Of a stretch of DNA of 64,000 nt, positions 1-9,068 are shown one piece after another. The position numbers and the translations under genes are program-made. The notes beneath the pieces were generated by a model. The model was not told the DNA's origin and did no database searches. It worked only from the letters and a program-made list of their open reading frames with translations. Origin of the DNA: Spirosoma oryzicola (GTDB lineage Bacteria > Bacteroidota > Bacteroidia > Cytophagales > Spirosomataceae); assembly GCF_021233055.1 (NCBI RefSeq), contig NZ_CP089545.1, positions 1 to 64,000 of the forward strand, written 5' to 3'. Within the stretch, counting starts at the first letter, position 1, and the number at the start of each line of letters is the position of its first letter.

Positions 1-1805
1 TTGATCAGGTTCAGGCTGGCTTTCCCCGGCGATGGTTCCAGAAACATACCGGTTGACCCCCGAAACTGAAGGATTTCCATGTCCTGACTCACGACCACAC
101 TGGCCGGGACGTACTGATTCAGCAGCAAATTGTCAACCAGTTTATCCAGATCAGCACCCGAACCCGACCACCGCTCCTGTCCTGACGGCAAATGACGATC
201 CAACAAGTTACCACTCGGCTGATTAGTCGTTTTGGGAATCGTCGTCGGACGGCTGTTTATGTAGTCACCGTCCAGTTGACGGGGTGTAAGCGTAAATGTG
301 GCCCGGCTGTCGACGTCGTTTTTACGGGCAAAAATCTTATAATTTTTTTCCAGCTGCGAGAACATCTGCGCCGAAGAACCTACCGTTTCAGACTTTCCAA
401 GCACCAGATAGCCGTTCGGATTCAGGGCGTAGTGAAACGTGACGATGGCTTTGCGCTGGAGGGTTGCATCCAGATAAATAAGCAGATTGCGGCAACTGAC
501 CAGATCGAGTCGCGAAAAGGGCGGATCCTTGAGCAAATTGTGGGGAGCAAATACGCACAGGTCCCGCACCGATTTGTTGATGCGGTAGTGGTCATCTACT
601 TTGGTAAAGAAGCGTTGCAGTCGCCGGGGTGATATGTCCATCACTTCCCCGCGCGTGTAGCTGCCCAGTCGGGCTTTTGCCACAGCCGACTCGCTCAAGT
701 CGGTCGCGAATAACTGAATAGTCCGGCTTATAGCCCGCTCCCCCAGTACTTCCAGCAACAGAATAGCCAGCGAATAGGCTTCCTGCCCCGTTGAGCAGGC
801 GGGTACCCAGATGCGGATAGGCTCAGCGGCTGGTTTCTCGCGGACGAGCTGCGGAAGCAGAACTTTCTGGATGTAATCCATCGTATCGGCATCCCGAAAA
901 AAAGTCGTCACATTGATCAGCAGATCATCATAAAGCAACAAGGCTTCATCGGGATGCTGGCGCAGATAGTCGGCATAGGCGCGCAGAGAGTCCAGTTTAT
1001 AGAGCAGCGTTCGGCGGATAATACGCCGGCGAATAGTCGTTATTTTGTAGTGACTGAAATCAACCCCCGTCGACCGACGCAGTAGCTGAATGATCATCCG
1101 CAAATCTTCACTGGAAGAGGCCGTAGGTTCATCCAGCATCGCTTCCAGATTGTCCGTTTCCTCCAGTTCCGTTAGCGTTGTCTGCTGAAACAACGATGTT
1201 TGCTGGCTAAGCCGTTCGAGTTCTTTAGCGATTTCGGCGGGTGGCAATACCCGGTCTACTACCCCTTCCAGAATGGCCGACCGGGGCATACTCTGAAACC
1301 GGGCCGTTTCGTCCTGGGCAAATGTTATTCCGCCCGCAGCTTTGATGGCGCGCATGCCCAGCGTCCCGTCGGAAGCCGCACCCGACAGCACAACAGCAAT
1401 GGAACCTTCTTTCTGCCGTTCGGCCAGCGATAAAAAAAACTGGTCGATAGGCATGTGGATCGACGAACGGGACTCGCGCGGCTTCAGGGTGAGAACCCCA
1501 TCCAATACCTCCAGATCCTGGTCAGGTGGAATGATGTATACCTGATTGGGTTCAACCCGCATCAAGTGCTGTGCTTCGTGCACGGGCATTTCCGTTGCCC
1601 GGCCAAGAATGTCTACCAACCGACTTTCCTGCGTTGGATCAAGGTGCTGAACATATACGTAGGCTAGTCCTGTTGTGGGCAACAGGTTCTGCAACAGTTC
1701 AACCACCGCTTGCTGTCCGCCCGCTGATGCACCAATGGCAACAATGGGAACGTTTGAGGACAAGTTGGACTGCGGAGAATCGGAGGTGGACTTCTTTTTT
1801 GCCAT
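1..1805 (-). CDS. CheB-CheR hybrid chemotaxis methylesterase/methyltransferase with PAS domain (3' end outside window)
   Basis: Translating the minus strand from the ATG at 1805 gives about 601 residues open to the window edge, so the gene is partial. Residues about 20-205 are a CheB methylesterase domain: IGASAGG with Ser27, QHLDP with His54 and SGAASDG with Asp146 form the expected Ser-His-Asp triad. A CheR methyltransferase domain follows at about 245-500, with the SAM-site motif ACSTGQEAYSL and CRNLLIYLD. The last visible residues (ILQFRGSTG, then PGKASLNL) are typical of the PAS-like segment after CheR in these hybrids. Family members usually continue with coiled coil, PAS and often histidine-kinase domains. 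No receptor, CheA or CheW gene is in the window, so a role in a sensory system other than flagellar chemotaxis is likely (inference). It is divergent from the stand-alone CheB at 1906, with a 100-bp shared promoter region. Confidence 0.9.
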   Translation of the reverse strand, partial: MAKKKSTSDSPQSNLSSNVPIVAIGASAGGQQAVVELLQNLLPTTGLAYVYVQHLDPTQESRLVDILGRATEMPVHEAQHLMRVEPNQVYIIPPDQDLEVLDGVLTLKPRESRSSIHMPIDQFFLSLAERQKEGSIAVVLSGAASDGTLGMRAIKAAGGITFAQDETARFQSMPRSAILEGVVDRVLPPAEIAKELERLSQQTSLFQQTTLTELEETDNLEAMLDEPTASSSEDLRMIIQLLRRSTGVDFSHYKITTIRRRIIRRTLLYKLDSLRAYADYLRQHPDEALLLYDDLLINVTTFFRDADTMDYIQKVLLPQLVREKPAAEPIRIWVPACSTGQEAYSLAILLLEVLGERAISRTIQLFATDLSESAVAKARLGSYTRGEVMDISPRRLQRFFTKVDDHYRINKSVRDLCVFAPHNLLKDPPFSRLDLVSCRNLLIYLDATLQRKAIVTFHYALNPNGYLVLGKSETVGSSAQMFSQLEKNYKIFARKNDVDSRATFTLTPRQLDGDYINSRPTTIPKTTNQPSGNLLDRHLPSGQERWSGSGADLDKLVDNLLLNQYVPASVVVSQDMEILQFRGSTGMFLEPSPGKASLNLI

Positions 1806-1905
1806 TATTCACGAACTACCGGTAAACTAAGAAGCAGTAGGGCAGTTTGAAAGATTAGAGTGTTTTTTAAATCACCGTTTGATAAAGATATAGCCTTAAC
1901 TTAAT

Positions 1906-2928
1906 ATGGCAAAACGTGACATTATTGTAATTGGTGCATCAGCCGGTGGCGTTTATGTCTTAAAAGAACTAGTAGCAGCTTTACCGGCTGATCTTAAGGC
2001 GTCTATTTTTGTCGTATTACACGTATCTCCCCATTCCTCAAGTTATTTACCGGAGATCCTTACGGGCGCAGGATCCCTGAAAGCAGTCCACCCTATTGAT
2101 GGTGAGATTATTCAGCCGGGATATATCTACGTAGCTCCACCCGACCATCATATACTTGTTGAATTTGATCAGGTACTTGTTAAGCGAGGTCCCAAGGAAA
2201 ACCGGTTTCGTCCTTCTATTGATGCGTTGTTTCGTTCCGTCGCTTATACGTACGGATCGCGGGTTATTGGCGTGGTTCTGACGGGAATGCTCGATGACGG
2301 CACCTCGGGCATGTGGGCGATAAAACGACTGGGTGGTACCACAGTTGTTCAGGAACCCGACGATGCGCCTTACTCGAGTATGCCCGATAGCGTACTGGCC
2401 TATGTGGATGTAGATTACTGCGTTCCGGTTAAAGAACTAGCCCCCTTATTGGTCCAACTAAGCAGAGAGACCGTTATGGACAAACCAGATTTTACCAGCG
2501 ACGAACAGCAGCGGATGGAAACGGAAGTAAACATCGCTGCTCAGGAAAACGCCTTCGAAATGGGTATTTTGAGCATGGGTGAGTTGACGGCCTTAACCTG
2601 TCCGGAATGCAATGGTGCGCTGATCAGTATTAAAGAGGGTAAATTGATTCGCTACCGCTGTCATACGGGTCATGCCTTTACGGCTAGTTCACTGCTGGCG
2701 GAAACGACGAAGGTGGTAGAAGAATCGTTCTGGAAGGCCATTCGTAGCCTGGAAGAAACGGCGATTCTGCTCGAGCAGTCGGCCAAACAGTTTGCCGAGG
2801 GAGGCAATCAGGTCGCTGCCGAACAATTTTACCAAAAGGCCCAGGAAACCCGCCAACGAGCGAAGGTAACGCACGAATTTGCCTTTCAGCAGCAAAAATT
2901 CAGTGGAGACAGCCCAATTCCTGCGTAA
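1906..2928 (+). CDS. Stand-alone CheB-type protein-glutamate methylesterase with C-terminal zinc-ribbon-like segment
   Basis: This is a 340-aa protein. Residues 1-185 form a CheB methylesterase domain with the complete triad: Ser12 in IGASAGG, His39 in VVLHVSP and Asp131 in TGMLDDG. There is no N-terminal receiver domain, so it is not the classical response-regulator CheB. Residues about 231-256 carry CPEC and CHTGH, a likely zinc-binding ribbon seen in stand-alone CheB proteins of Bacteroidota and Proteobacteria, followed by a helical tail. The reaction expected from the family is hydrolysis of glutamyl methyl esters or deamidation on a receptor-like protein; the target here is unknown. It faces away from the CheB-CheR hybrid, suggesting co-regulation. 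The ATG at 1906 gives the domain its normal N-terminus. Confidence 0.92.
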   Translation: MAKRDIIVIGASAGGVYVLKELVAALPADLKASIFVVLHVSPHSSSYLPEILTGAGSLKAVHPIDGEIIQPGYIYVAPPDHHILVEFDQVLVKRGPKENRFRPSIDALFRSVAYTYGSRVIGVVLTGMLDDGTSGMWAIKRLGGTTVVQEPDDAPYSSMPDSVLAYVDVDYCVPVKELAPLLVQLSRETVMDKPDFTSDEQQRMETEVNIAAQENAFEMGILSMGELTALTCPECNGALISIKEGKLIRYRCHTGHAFTASSLLAETTKVVEESFWKAIRSLEETAILLEQSAKQFAEGGNQVAAEQFYQKAQETRQRAKVTHEFAFQQQKFSGDSPIPA

Positions 2929-3324
2929 ACTTTTCGTACGGGCTGGTCTGGTGCGGCTCGCTCGATATTATCGCACTGAGGATACGGATCTGACGGCCCT
3001 CTGCTGTTATGACAAAGGCAAGATCGCCAGTACAATCAGCGAATAACTAGCATTCGTAAAAACAAGGTCAAGCCTACCAGTATAAGTAGGAGCTAATTCT
3101 ATAACTTTCTTTACCCGCTCGAAGCTTCGGTTGTGCTTCACTCGGCTGTAACAAACGTATCTTATTTAACTGGTCTAGCGCACTTTGGCTCCATTACTGA
3201 CAAGCAAGCCGTTGTGATTACCTAAACCGAAATACGATGGGTTTACAACGAGCGTATGACAGACATAGAAACGGGTGTGTACGAAGTCTATCGACCTACT
3301 GTTTCCGCTAGTCAGGGCAAGTAC
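2929..3324. other. Gap without a recognisable intact gene
   Basis: About 400 bp between the stand-alone CheB gene and the small minus-strand gene. Both strands hold short open stretches broken by stops; one on the minus strand around 2930-3040 reads like protein (for example LAFVITAEGRQIRILS), but no family could be assigned. It may be a relic. Confidence 0.35.
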
Positions 3325-3519
3325 TCACGCACAAATGCGCACCTTTGCCAATCGAATATCAGTCCGATTGAATTGCCGCTGCATTTCAGTGAAGACCCAA
3401 TCAATGGCTTCATCCGGATCAGCAGCGGTAACGGCTAGATCCGTATTTAGTTGAATACTGTGGTTCGTTTCATCAAGAACGTCGAAGACAACCCGGATCA
3501 AGTGTTTCTTAGTAGCCAT
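3325..3519 (-). CDS. Small hypothetical protein (64 aa)
   Basis: The minus-strand frame extends upstream to 3582, but the ATG at 3519 gives a better N-terminus (MATKKHLIRVVFDVLDE) than the longer version, whose extra 21 residues look like translated leader. The 64-aa product is charged, with no signal peptide or membrane segment. It has a regular beta-then-helix look: an N-terminal strand-rich half and the helical stretch DEAIDWVFTEMQRQF. Codon use looks like coding sequence, and the frame is closed by a stop at 3325. Function is not recognised. It sits alone between AT-rich gaps. Confidence 0.6.
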   Translation of the reverse strand: MATKKHLIRVVFDVLDETNHSIQLNTDLAVTAADPDEAIDWVFTEMQRQFNRTDIRLAKVRICA

Positions 3520-3997
3520 AGAAGTCAAAAGAGAAATGAAAGAATAAAAAATCGTATCAGCGATGTCTTGCTTCGCTAACACACCATAAAATTAGCGACT
3601 TATTATTTTAGTTGTATTATATATAGCAATTAAATATTATATAATGAGGTTAGTATGCTGATCCTTAATTATTTATAATATTCGTTATGAATCAATAGCC
3701 GAAAATCATCCAAATTTGATTGACACTGTAGTCAATACGGTCAACTTAGTGAGAGTGAAAAAGCAAAGCGATCCCACCAGAATAATGGTGACAACCTTTC
3801 TCTGACGACATCAAGGCTTAGTTTACTTAATAACTTGAACGTCATCATTTTGCCTGGAACTAGTAAACTAGTGTAGATACAATTGTATACCGTTTAATTA
3901 ACTTACTAATCAACCAACACATACACTGCTGAGTATAAATAACTAGTAACGTATATTTGTATCGTCTACCAATAAAATATATTAAATAGACTTATTA
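3520..3997. other. AT-rich intergenic region upstream of the hybrid sensor gene
   Basis: About 480 bp with no convincing gene on either strand. It should hold promoters for the small minus-strand gene and for the hybrid two-component gene at 3998. Confidence 0.5.
3952..3959 (+). promoter_or_regulatory. Candidate Bacteroidota -7 promoter element
   Basis: TATATTTG matches the Bacteroidota -7 consensus TAnnTTTG and lies 38 bp before the start codon of the hybrid sensor gene. No clear TTTG-type -33 element is seen at the usual distance, so this is weak. Confidence 0.3.
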
Positions 3998-6900
3998 ATG
4001 TCGAAAACTCTTTGGAGAATAGTTATATGGATTTGTACAGTAACCGTTTTTTACTCACCCTTATTACCACTACTGGCCCAATCAGCTACGGCCATTAAAC
4101 CCCAGTTAATCACTGAAGAACAAGGTTTACCTCAGGCTTTTGTTTCAGATATCCTACAAGGTCCTAAAGGATTTATCTGGATGGCAACCCGCGATGGATT
4201 ATGCCGTTACGACGGGCACACGTTTAAAGTTTTTCAACCGAACTCAGCCGCTAAAACTTCGCTTTCGTTTCCGGACCCTTTAACGTTAAAGCTTGATCAC
4301 TCGGGACATATATGGATTCGTAGTTATTCGCAGGATCTTGATTGGTTTGATCCCGTGCACGAAACGTTTGTCAATTTTTCACACCAGCCGTTTTACCAGC
4401 GTAATTTTGGCCGTGATTCATTGCATCTCTTTTATCCAGACGGTCATAATCGCCTTTGGCTTTACTTCGCCAAGCAAGGGCTGGTCTCGGTAGATTTACG
4501 CACAAATCGTTTTCAATCCTACCGTCACCAACCGCACGATGCTGCTTCGATTAGCCAGGGGTCAGTCGGAGGGATTGTCGAAGATAAACAGGGTAGGGTG
4601 TGGGTTGCAACGGCGAGCGGACTAGACCGATTTGATGAGCAGACAAGACAGTTTACGCACTACAAACACGATCCGAACAACCCCCGCTCGCTTCCGGACA
4701 ATCAACTTACGGGCCTGTATCAACACCCTAATGGTAGCCTGGTCGTTCTTTCCCAACGGTATCTTACTTTGTTGAAGCCTACCACGGGGCAGTGCGCTAA
4801 TTTTCCCCTTGCGCCGAAGCAGACCCAACAAAAGAACCGCTTCTTTTTTACTGACTCAAAAGGCAACGGTTATTTTTACTACTACGACGAACTGTTTCGA
4901 CTCGATGAGAAAAGTGGCTTACAGCGGTTTCCTATATTTCCTGGTAGCTCCATGTACATATCCTTATTTATCGACCGATCTGACGTTCTCTGGGCGGGAA
5001 CGAACGGACGAGGGGTATTTAAGTATGATTTGAACAACAAGCAGTTCGACCGCTATCCTTACCAGGTGAGCTTTCACACCGATCTGCTGGTCAACCAACT
5101 GGGAGTTCCTTCATCCGAGGTGGCTCGCCTTGCACTGCACAATGGTTCCTTTTATTTCCGATACACTTTTGATCAGGATAAGCGGCTCATGTTCAACGTA
5201 GGGAAGTCGCCCTTCCACCTGCTTGATCTGCAAACAAAGCAACTGACAACGATTCCTTTTCCTGTCTTGTTTGACGGTCAGCCGACCGATCAATCCATTC
5301 CCCTGGCTACCGACCCAGGCGGCACAATCTGGACTGTCTGTAAATCGGAATTATGGCGCTATGACAAACAGGCAGGCAAATGGATCCATGTATCGTATCC
5401 TCAGCTGGCACAGATCAAACCATCGATTAATCAACTGGTGGTTGATCCCCATGCCTTTTGGCTATCGACCAGCGATGGCTTATACCGCTTAGACCGTACG
5501 ACGGGGATTTTACGCTCGTACAGGCACGAACCGAAGAACAACGCTTCGCTGAGTAGCAACAACCTTTATTGTTTGTCCAGCGATCCGGTAGATGACAATA
5601 TCCTTTGGATTGGAACTTTCGGCAACGGTTTATGCCGATTTGATAAACGCACCGGTACATCACGCCGACTGACGACTGACAATGGTTTACCCAATAACGT
5701 CATTTACTCAGCAATTCCTGACCAACAGGGTTATTTGTGGATCGGTACCAATAAGGGACTATGCCGATTGAATAAACGCACCTTGCAGACGCAAACCTAC
5801 ACCACGCAGGATGGACTGATTGCCAATGAATTTAACCGGTATCATTTTCTGCATTTACCCAATGATCGAATCATACTAGGTGGTATTGAAGGAATTACGG
5901 CTTTCGAGCCCTCTCGCGTAAGAAATGATACGTACCAGCCAAAGGTAGAGTTGACCAATCTTCTGGTTAATAATCGGCCTGTCAATTCGGAGACGGACTC
6001 GTCGATTGTCGGATTGCCGGCTCATGCGCTTACAAAAATTGTCCTGGCACACAACCGAAACGACCTCAATATTGAATTTGCGGTAATACAGTTCAATCGA
6101 CTAAAAAAGAACTTGTACCGCTATCGAATGGAGGGACTAGACAAAGACTGGATTATTGTTAATCATCCTGAAGCTGTCTACACCGATTTAGAACCGGGGC
6201 GTTACATGCTTATCATCAACGCTTCTAACTATTCGGGCTTCTGGAGCAACTATTGTCGTAAGCTGGATATCATCGTTCAGCCACCCTGGTGGGCTACATG
6301 GTGGGCATATGGGCTATACAGCGTTTTGGTAGTAGTTATCCTGTACAGTTTGCTGCGTTCGTTCGCCTACCGGCTATCGCTGCACCAGTCGATTCAGATG
6401 AAGCAAAAGGAAGTCGAACTTAAAGAGCAAGAGGCTCAACAACTCAAAGGGATTGATGAACTGAAGACCCGTTTTTTTACTAACGTTACCCATGAGTTTA
6501 AAACGCCCTTAACCTTAATTCTGGCTCCAGCCCAACTTCTGCGGAAGGAGTTGGATCAGACAAATTACATCCATCAGCTAGATTCCATTGAGCACAATGC
6601 CAACCAATTGCTCCGGCTCACCAACCAACTTATGGATCTGGCGAAAGTAGAGGCTAAAATTATGCAGGTGCATGAGTCGTGCGGCAGTCCGGGTATGTTG
6701 GTTGAGCAGGTTGTTAATTCGTTTTCCAGCTTAGCGCAGCAAAAAACAATTCAGTTGGATTATGAAAACCAGCTTAGCAACGACTACCAGTTTGATTCCA
6801 TGCTGCTGGAACGAATCGTTTACAACCTACTGTCCAATGCGCTGAAATTTACGCCCGACGGTGGTAATGTAAGGGTCTGCCTGGCCCCGCATAACGGCAT

Positions 6901-7981
6901 CACGCTAACCGTAACCGATACGGGCGTTGGCATACCGTTTCAACAGCTACCTTCCATCTTCGACCGTTTTTTTCAGGCAGGTACACCTGCCACTCGTCAA
7001 AACGAAGGTACCGGCATTGGCCTATCGTTAGTTAAAGAGTTGGTCGAACTCCAGGGGGGAACGATCCACCTGGAGAGCACCGAAGATCCGTTGCCGAATC
7101 GGCGGGGAACGGTGGTAACGGTACGACTACCCTACCAATTAGTTGAGCCCTTAGAAACCGAGCAAATAGCCAACACGGGTAGTACGCCAAGAGGTGAGGG
7201 GCGAAGTAGTGCAGAAACGCCGGTTATCTTACTCGTTGAAGATAATGCGAACGTGGCTAACCTGATCGTTGATAGTCTGCAAGCAAACTACTACGTCACC
7301 TGGGTCAAAAACGGTCTGGAAGGCATGAGTCATGCTACTTCGCAGATTCCGGACTTGATTATTAGTGATGTTTTAATGCCGGTTATGGATGGCTACACGC
7401 TCTGCCAAAATCTAAAGACTGACCCAAGAACTAACCACATTCCTATCATTCTATTAACGGCCAAATCGTCCGTTGACAGCCGATTGGAGGGATTAGCAAC
7501 AGGCGCTGATGATTATATTACCAAACCTTTTTTGATAGCTGAACTACAACTGCGCGTCCGAAACCTGTTAGAGCGTCAACAGCGATTCCGGGAGCTTATT
7601 CATGCCGACCTGACAGGTATCGACCAGCCAGCACTCACCGAGCCAGTTGAAAACTCGTTCTTGACTAAAATTTATTCGCTAGTAGAAACTAAGCTTGACG
7701 ATTCCACCTATGGCGTTGAAGAATTAGCCAGCGATATAGGCATGAGTCGGTATACCCTCCATCGTAAGATCAAAACCCTTACTACGCTGCTTCCAAATGA
7801 ACTGATTCGAAACTACAGACTCAAGCGTTCTCTTTATTTTCTTCAAAAGGGTTACACGATTGCTGAAACTGCTACGCTGGTAGGCTTCGATAGCGCTTCT
7901 TACTTTACCAAATGCTTTCGTAACCTATATGGGGTAACTCCGAGTAAAATTGATCAAATACACTATAAATTTGAATTATAA
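3998..7981 (+). CDS. Hybrid two-component system protein (propeller sensor, histidine kinase, receiver, AraC DNA-binding domain)
   Basis: This 1,327-aa protein contains a whole two-component pathway in one chain. Domains in order: signal peptide (residues 1-27, ending LLA); a periplasmic propeller of two-component-regulator repeats (about 35-640, repeated motifs such as IWMATRDGLCRYD and LWIGTNKGLCRL); a Y_Y_Y domain (about 695-757); a membrane helix (about 766-788); a HisKA domain with His832 in NVTHEFKTPL; a HATPase with N box NLLSNALKF and G boxes DTGVGIP and GTGIGLSL; a receiver with Asp1124 in ISDVLMPVMDG and Lys1176; and an AraC-type helix-turn-helix (about 1222-1325). All key residues are intact. 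In Bacteroidota such proteins usually sense glycans or other extracellular ligands and activate a nearby locus. No SusC/SusD pair is nearby, so the target is open; the LytTR, sigma and giant-adhesin genes downstream are candidates by position only. Confidence 0.95.
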   Translation: MSKTLWRIVIWICTVTVFYSPLLPLLAQSATAIKPQLITEEQGLPQAFVSDILQGPKGFIWMATRDGLCRYDGHTFKVFQPNSAAKTSLSFPDPLTLKLDHSGHIWIRSYSQDLDWFDPVHETFVNFSHQPFYQRNFGRDSLHLFYPDGHNRLWLYFAKQGLVSVDLRTNRFQSYRHQPHDAASISQGSVGGIVEDKQGRVWVATASGLDRFDEQTRQFTHYKHDPNNPRSLPDNQLTGLYQHPNGSLVVLSQRYLTLLKPTTGQCANFPLAPKQTQQKNRFFFTDSKGNGYFYYYDELFRLDEKSGLQRFPIFPGSSMYISLFIDRSDVLWAGTNGRGVFKYDLNNKQFDRYPYQVSFHTDLLVNQLGVPSSEVARLALHNGSFYFRYTFDQDKRLMFNVGKSPFHLLDLQTKQLTTIPFPVLFDGQPTDQSIPLATDPGGTIWTVCKSELWRYDKQAGKWIHVSYPQLAQIKPSINQLVVDPHAFWLSTSDGLYRLDRTTGILRSYRHEPKNNASLSSNNLYCLSSDPVDDNILWIGTFGNGLCRFDKRTGTSRRLTTDNGLPNNVIYSAIPDQQGYLWIGTNKGLCRLNKRTLQTQTYTTQDGLIANEFNRYHFLHLPNDRIILGGIEGITAFEPSRVRNDTYQPKVELTNLLVNNRPVNSETDSSIVGLPAHALTKIVLAHNRNDLNIEFAVIQFNRLKKNLYRYRMEGLDKDWIIVNHPEAVYTDLEPGRYMLIINASNYSGFWSNYCRKLDIIVQPPWWATWWAYGLYSVLVVVILYSLLRSFAYRLSLHQSIQMKQKEVELKEQEAQQLKGIDELKTRFFTNVTHEFKTPLTLILAPAQLLRKELDQTNYIHQLDSIEHNANQLLRLTNQLMDLAKVEAKIMQVHESCGSPGMLVEQVVNSFSSLAQQKTIQLDYENQLSNDYQFDSMLLERIVYNLLSNALKFTPDGGNVRVCLAPHNGITLTVTDTGVGIPFQQLPSIFDRFFQAGTPATRQNEGTGIGLSLVKELVELQGGTIHLESTEDPLPNRRGTVVTVRLPYQLVEPLETEQIANTGSTPRGEGRSSAETPVILLVEDNANVANLIVDSLQANYYVTWVKNGLEGMSHATSQIPDLIISDVLMPVMDGYTLCQNLKTDPRTNHIPIILLTAKSSVDSRLEGLATGADDYITKPFLIAELQLRVRNLLERQQRFRELIHADLTGIDQPALTEPVENSFLTKIYSLVETKLDDSTYGVEELASDIGMSRYTLHRKIKTLTTLLPNELIRNYRLKRSLYFLQKGYTIAETATLVGFDSASYFTKCFRNLYGVTPSKIDQIHYKFEL

Positions 7982-8342
7982 TAAGTAAAACAACCACTTA
8001 TGACTCATCATTTATACTATTTGCTACATTTTTTACGAAAGTCGCCACAAAAGTGATAGTCGTTACTAAAGCTATCGCTGATTTTTGAGCTAACGAACTT
8101 TCCTCAGGGTAACTTCTTATTACCCTTCAATTCAAGAATAGCTTTTACATACACCGTCCGTTTGGATGGCTGATAGAAAGTGTTTATTACGTAAACTTTG
8201 CTTTTAACTAATCGAGATAATTTCTCAAAATTATTCCCAGCAAGTGTTCATCAAACAAGGCCTTTTTCTTTGAGGCTGTCACGTTTTTATCGACGGAACA
8301 AGCACTTTTTGCCGCAGTAATTAACCGGCAGTTGCTTGACTT
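7982..8342. other. Intergenic region with nothing recognised
   Basis: About 360 bp of AT-rich sequence between the hybrid sensor and the first LytTR gene. No gene or strong terminator hairpin was seen. Confidence 0.5.
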
Positions 8343-8366
8343 GTGGGCCAATTAAAGATACAATTT

Positions 8367-9068
8367 ATGCAGATCAGGAATTACTTAATTGCTAACTACA
8401 CGACTGAGGATGTTACAGTTCTTAGGGATCACTTAACCAAAGTTCCTTTACTACAATTGGCCGGTATTCCTACCAGCATAGAAGCCACCATAGCTTTGTT
8501 GATGAGTGAAGACATCGATCTGATTATTCTCAATGTCGATTCATCCCCGTCAGGTTTAGATTTATTAAAGCAGAACCTACCCCTGCCGCCCGTGATCGTG
8601 CTCAGCAGCTCCCACCAACTCGCCGTCGAAAGCTACGAGATCGGCGTGGCCGCCGACTACATCCTCAAACCAGTCACCCTACAACGGCTCCTGCTGGCCA
8701 TCAACCGCGCCCTCGCCCAGCAACTCACCAGGACCAGCTTCCAGCAGCTCGACTACATCTTCCTCAAGATGGGCCGCAAGATCCAGCGCTTCGACTTCCA
8801 GGCCATCGACTACATCGAAGCCTACGGCATCTACTCCAAGGTGGTCTACCACAACCAGCTGTTTGTGGTCAACGAGCGGATTGCGGCCCTGAGCGCCCTG
8901 TTGCCGGCCCGCCAGTTTGTGCGGGTGCACAAGTCGTACATCGTCAATCTGAGCAAGATCACCAGTTACGACCGCAACTTTTTCCACATCGATGCGGAGA
9001 AGATCCCTATCGGGGTCTCATTTCGACCCAAACTCGAAGGATTGTTAAATTTTTTAGGAGCGTCGTAA
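8367..9068 (+). CDS. LytTR-family response regulator with degenerate receiver (copy 1)
   Basis: A GTG at 8343 is possible, but the ATG at 8367 gives a start that aligns with ordinary LytTR regulators (MQIRNYLIANY). Residues about 1-115 are a receiver fold and about 125-227 a LytTR DNA-binding domain (motifs IDYIEAYGIYSKV and FVRVHKSYIVNL). The receiver lacks the acidic pair at the end of strand 1 (AN where DD is usual), and the phospho-acceptor position in LIILNVDSS is Asn instead of Asp. The Lys of the KP motif (ILKPVT) is kept. Phosphorylation by a kinase is therefore unlikely and the protein may act constitutively or through another input (inference). From 8561 to 9047 the DNA is almost identical to the gene at 10509, while the first part of the gene is unrelated at DNA level and more AT-rich. 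Confidence 0.88.
   Translation: MQIRNYLIANYTTEDVTVLRDHLTKVPLLQLAGIPTSIEATIALLMSEDIDLIILNVDSSPSGLDLLKQNLPLPPVIVLSSSHQLAVESYEIGVAADYILKPVTLQRLLLAINRALAQQLTRTSFQQLDYIFLKMGRKIQRFDFQAIDYIEAYGIYSKVVYHNQLFVVNERIAALSALLPARQFVRVHKSYIVNLSKITSYDRNFFHIDAEKIPIGVSFRPKLEGLLNFLGAS
8561..9047 (+). repeat. 487-bp direct repeat shared by two LytTR genes, copy 1
   Basis: This segment matches 10706-11192 at a constant offset of 2,145 bp with only two differences seen by eye (8723 A/G and 8732 G/A), both synonymous. It encodes the C-terminal part of the receiver and nearly all of the LytTR domain, and is visibly more GC-rich than the flanks. Confidence 0.95.

Noticed and set aside
2929..3040. A minus-strand stretch that looked vaguely like a BrnT-type toxin C-terminus
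   Set aside because: Only a short run resembles the pattern, there is no antitoxin gene, and stops interrupt it upstream.
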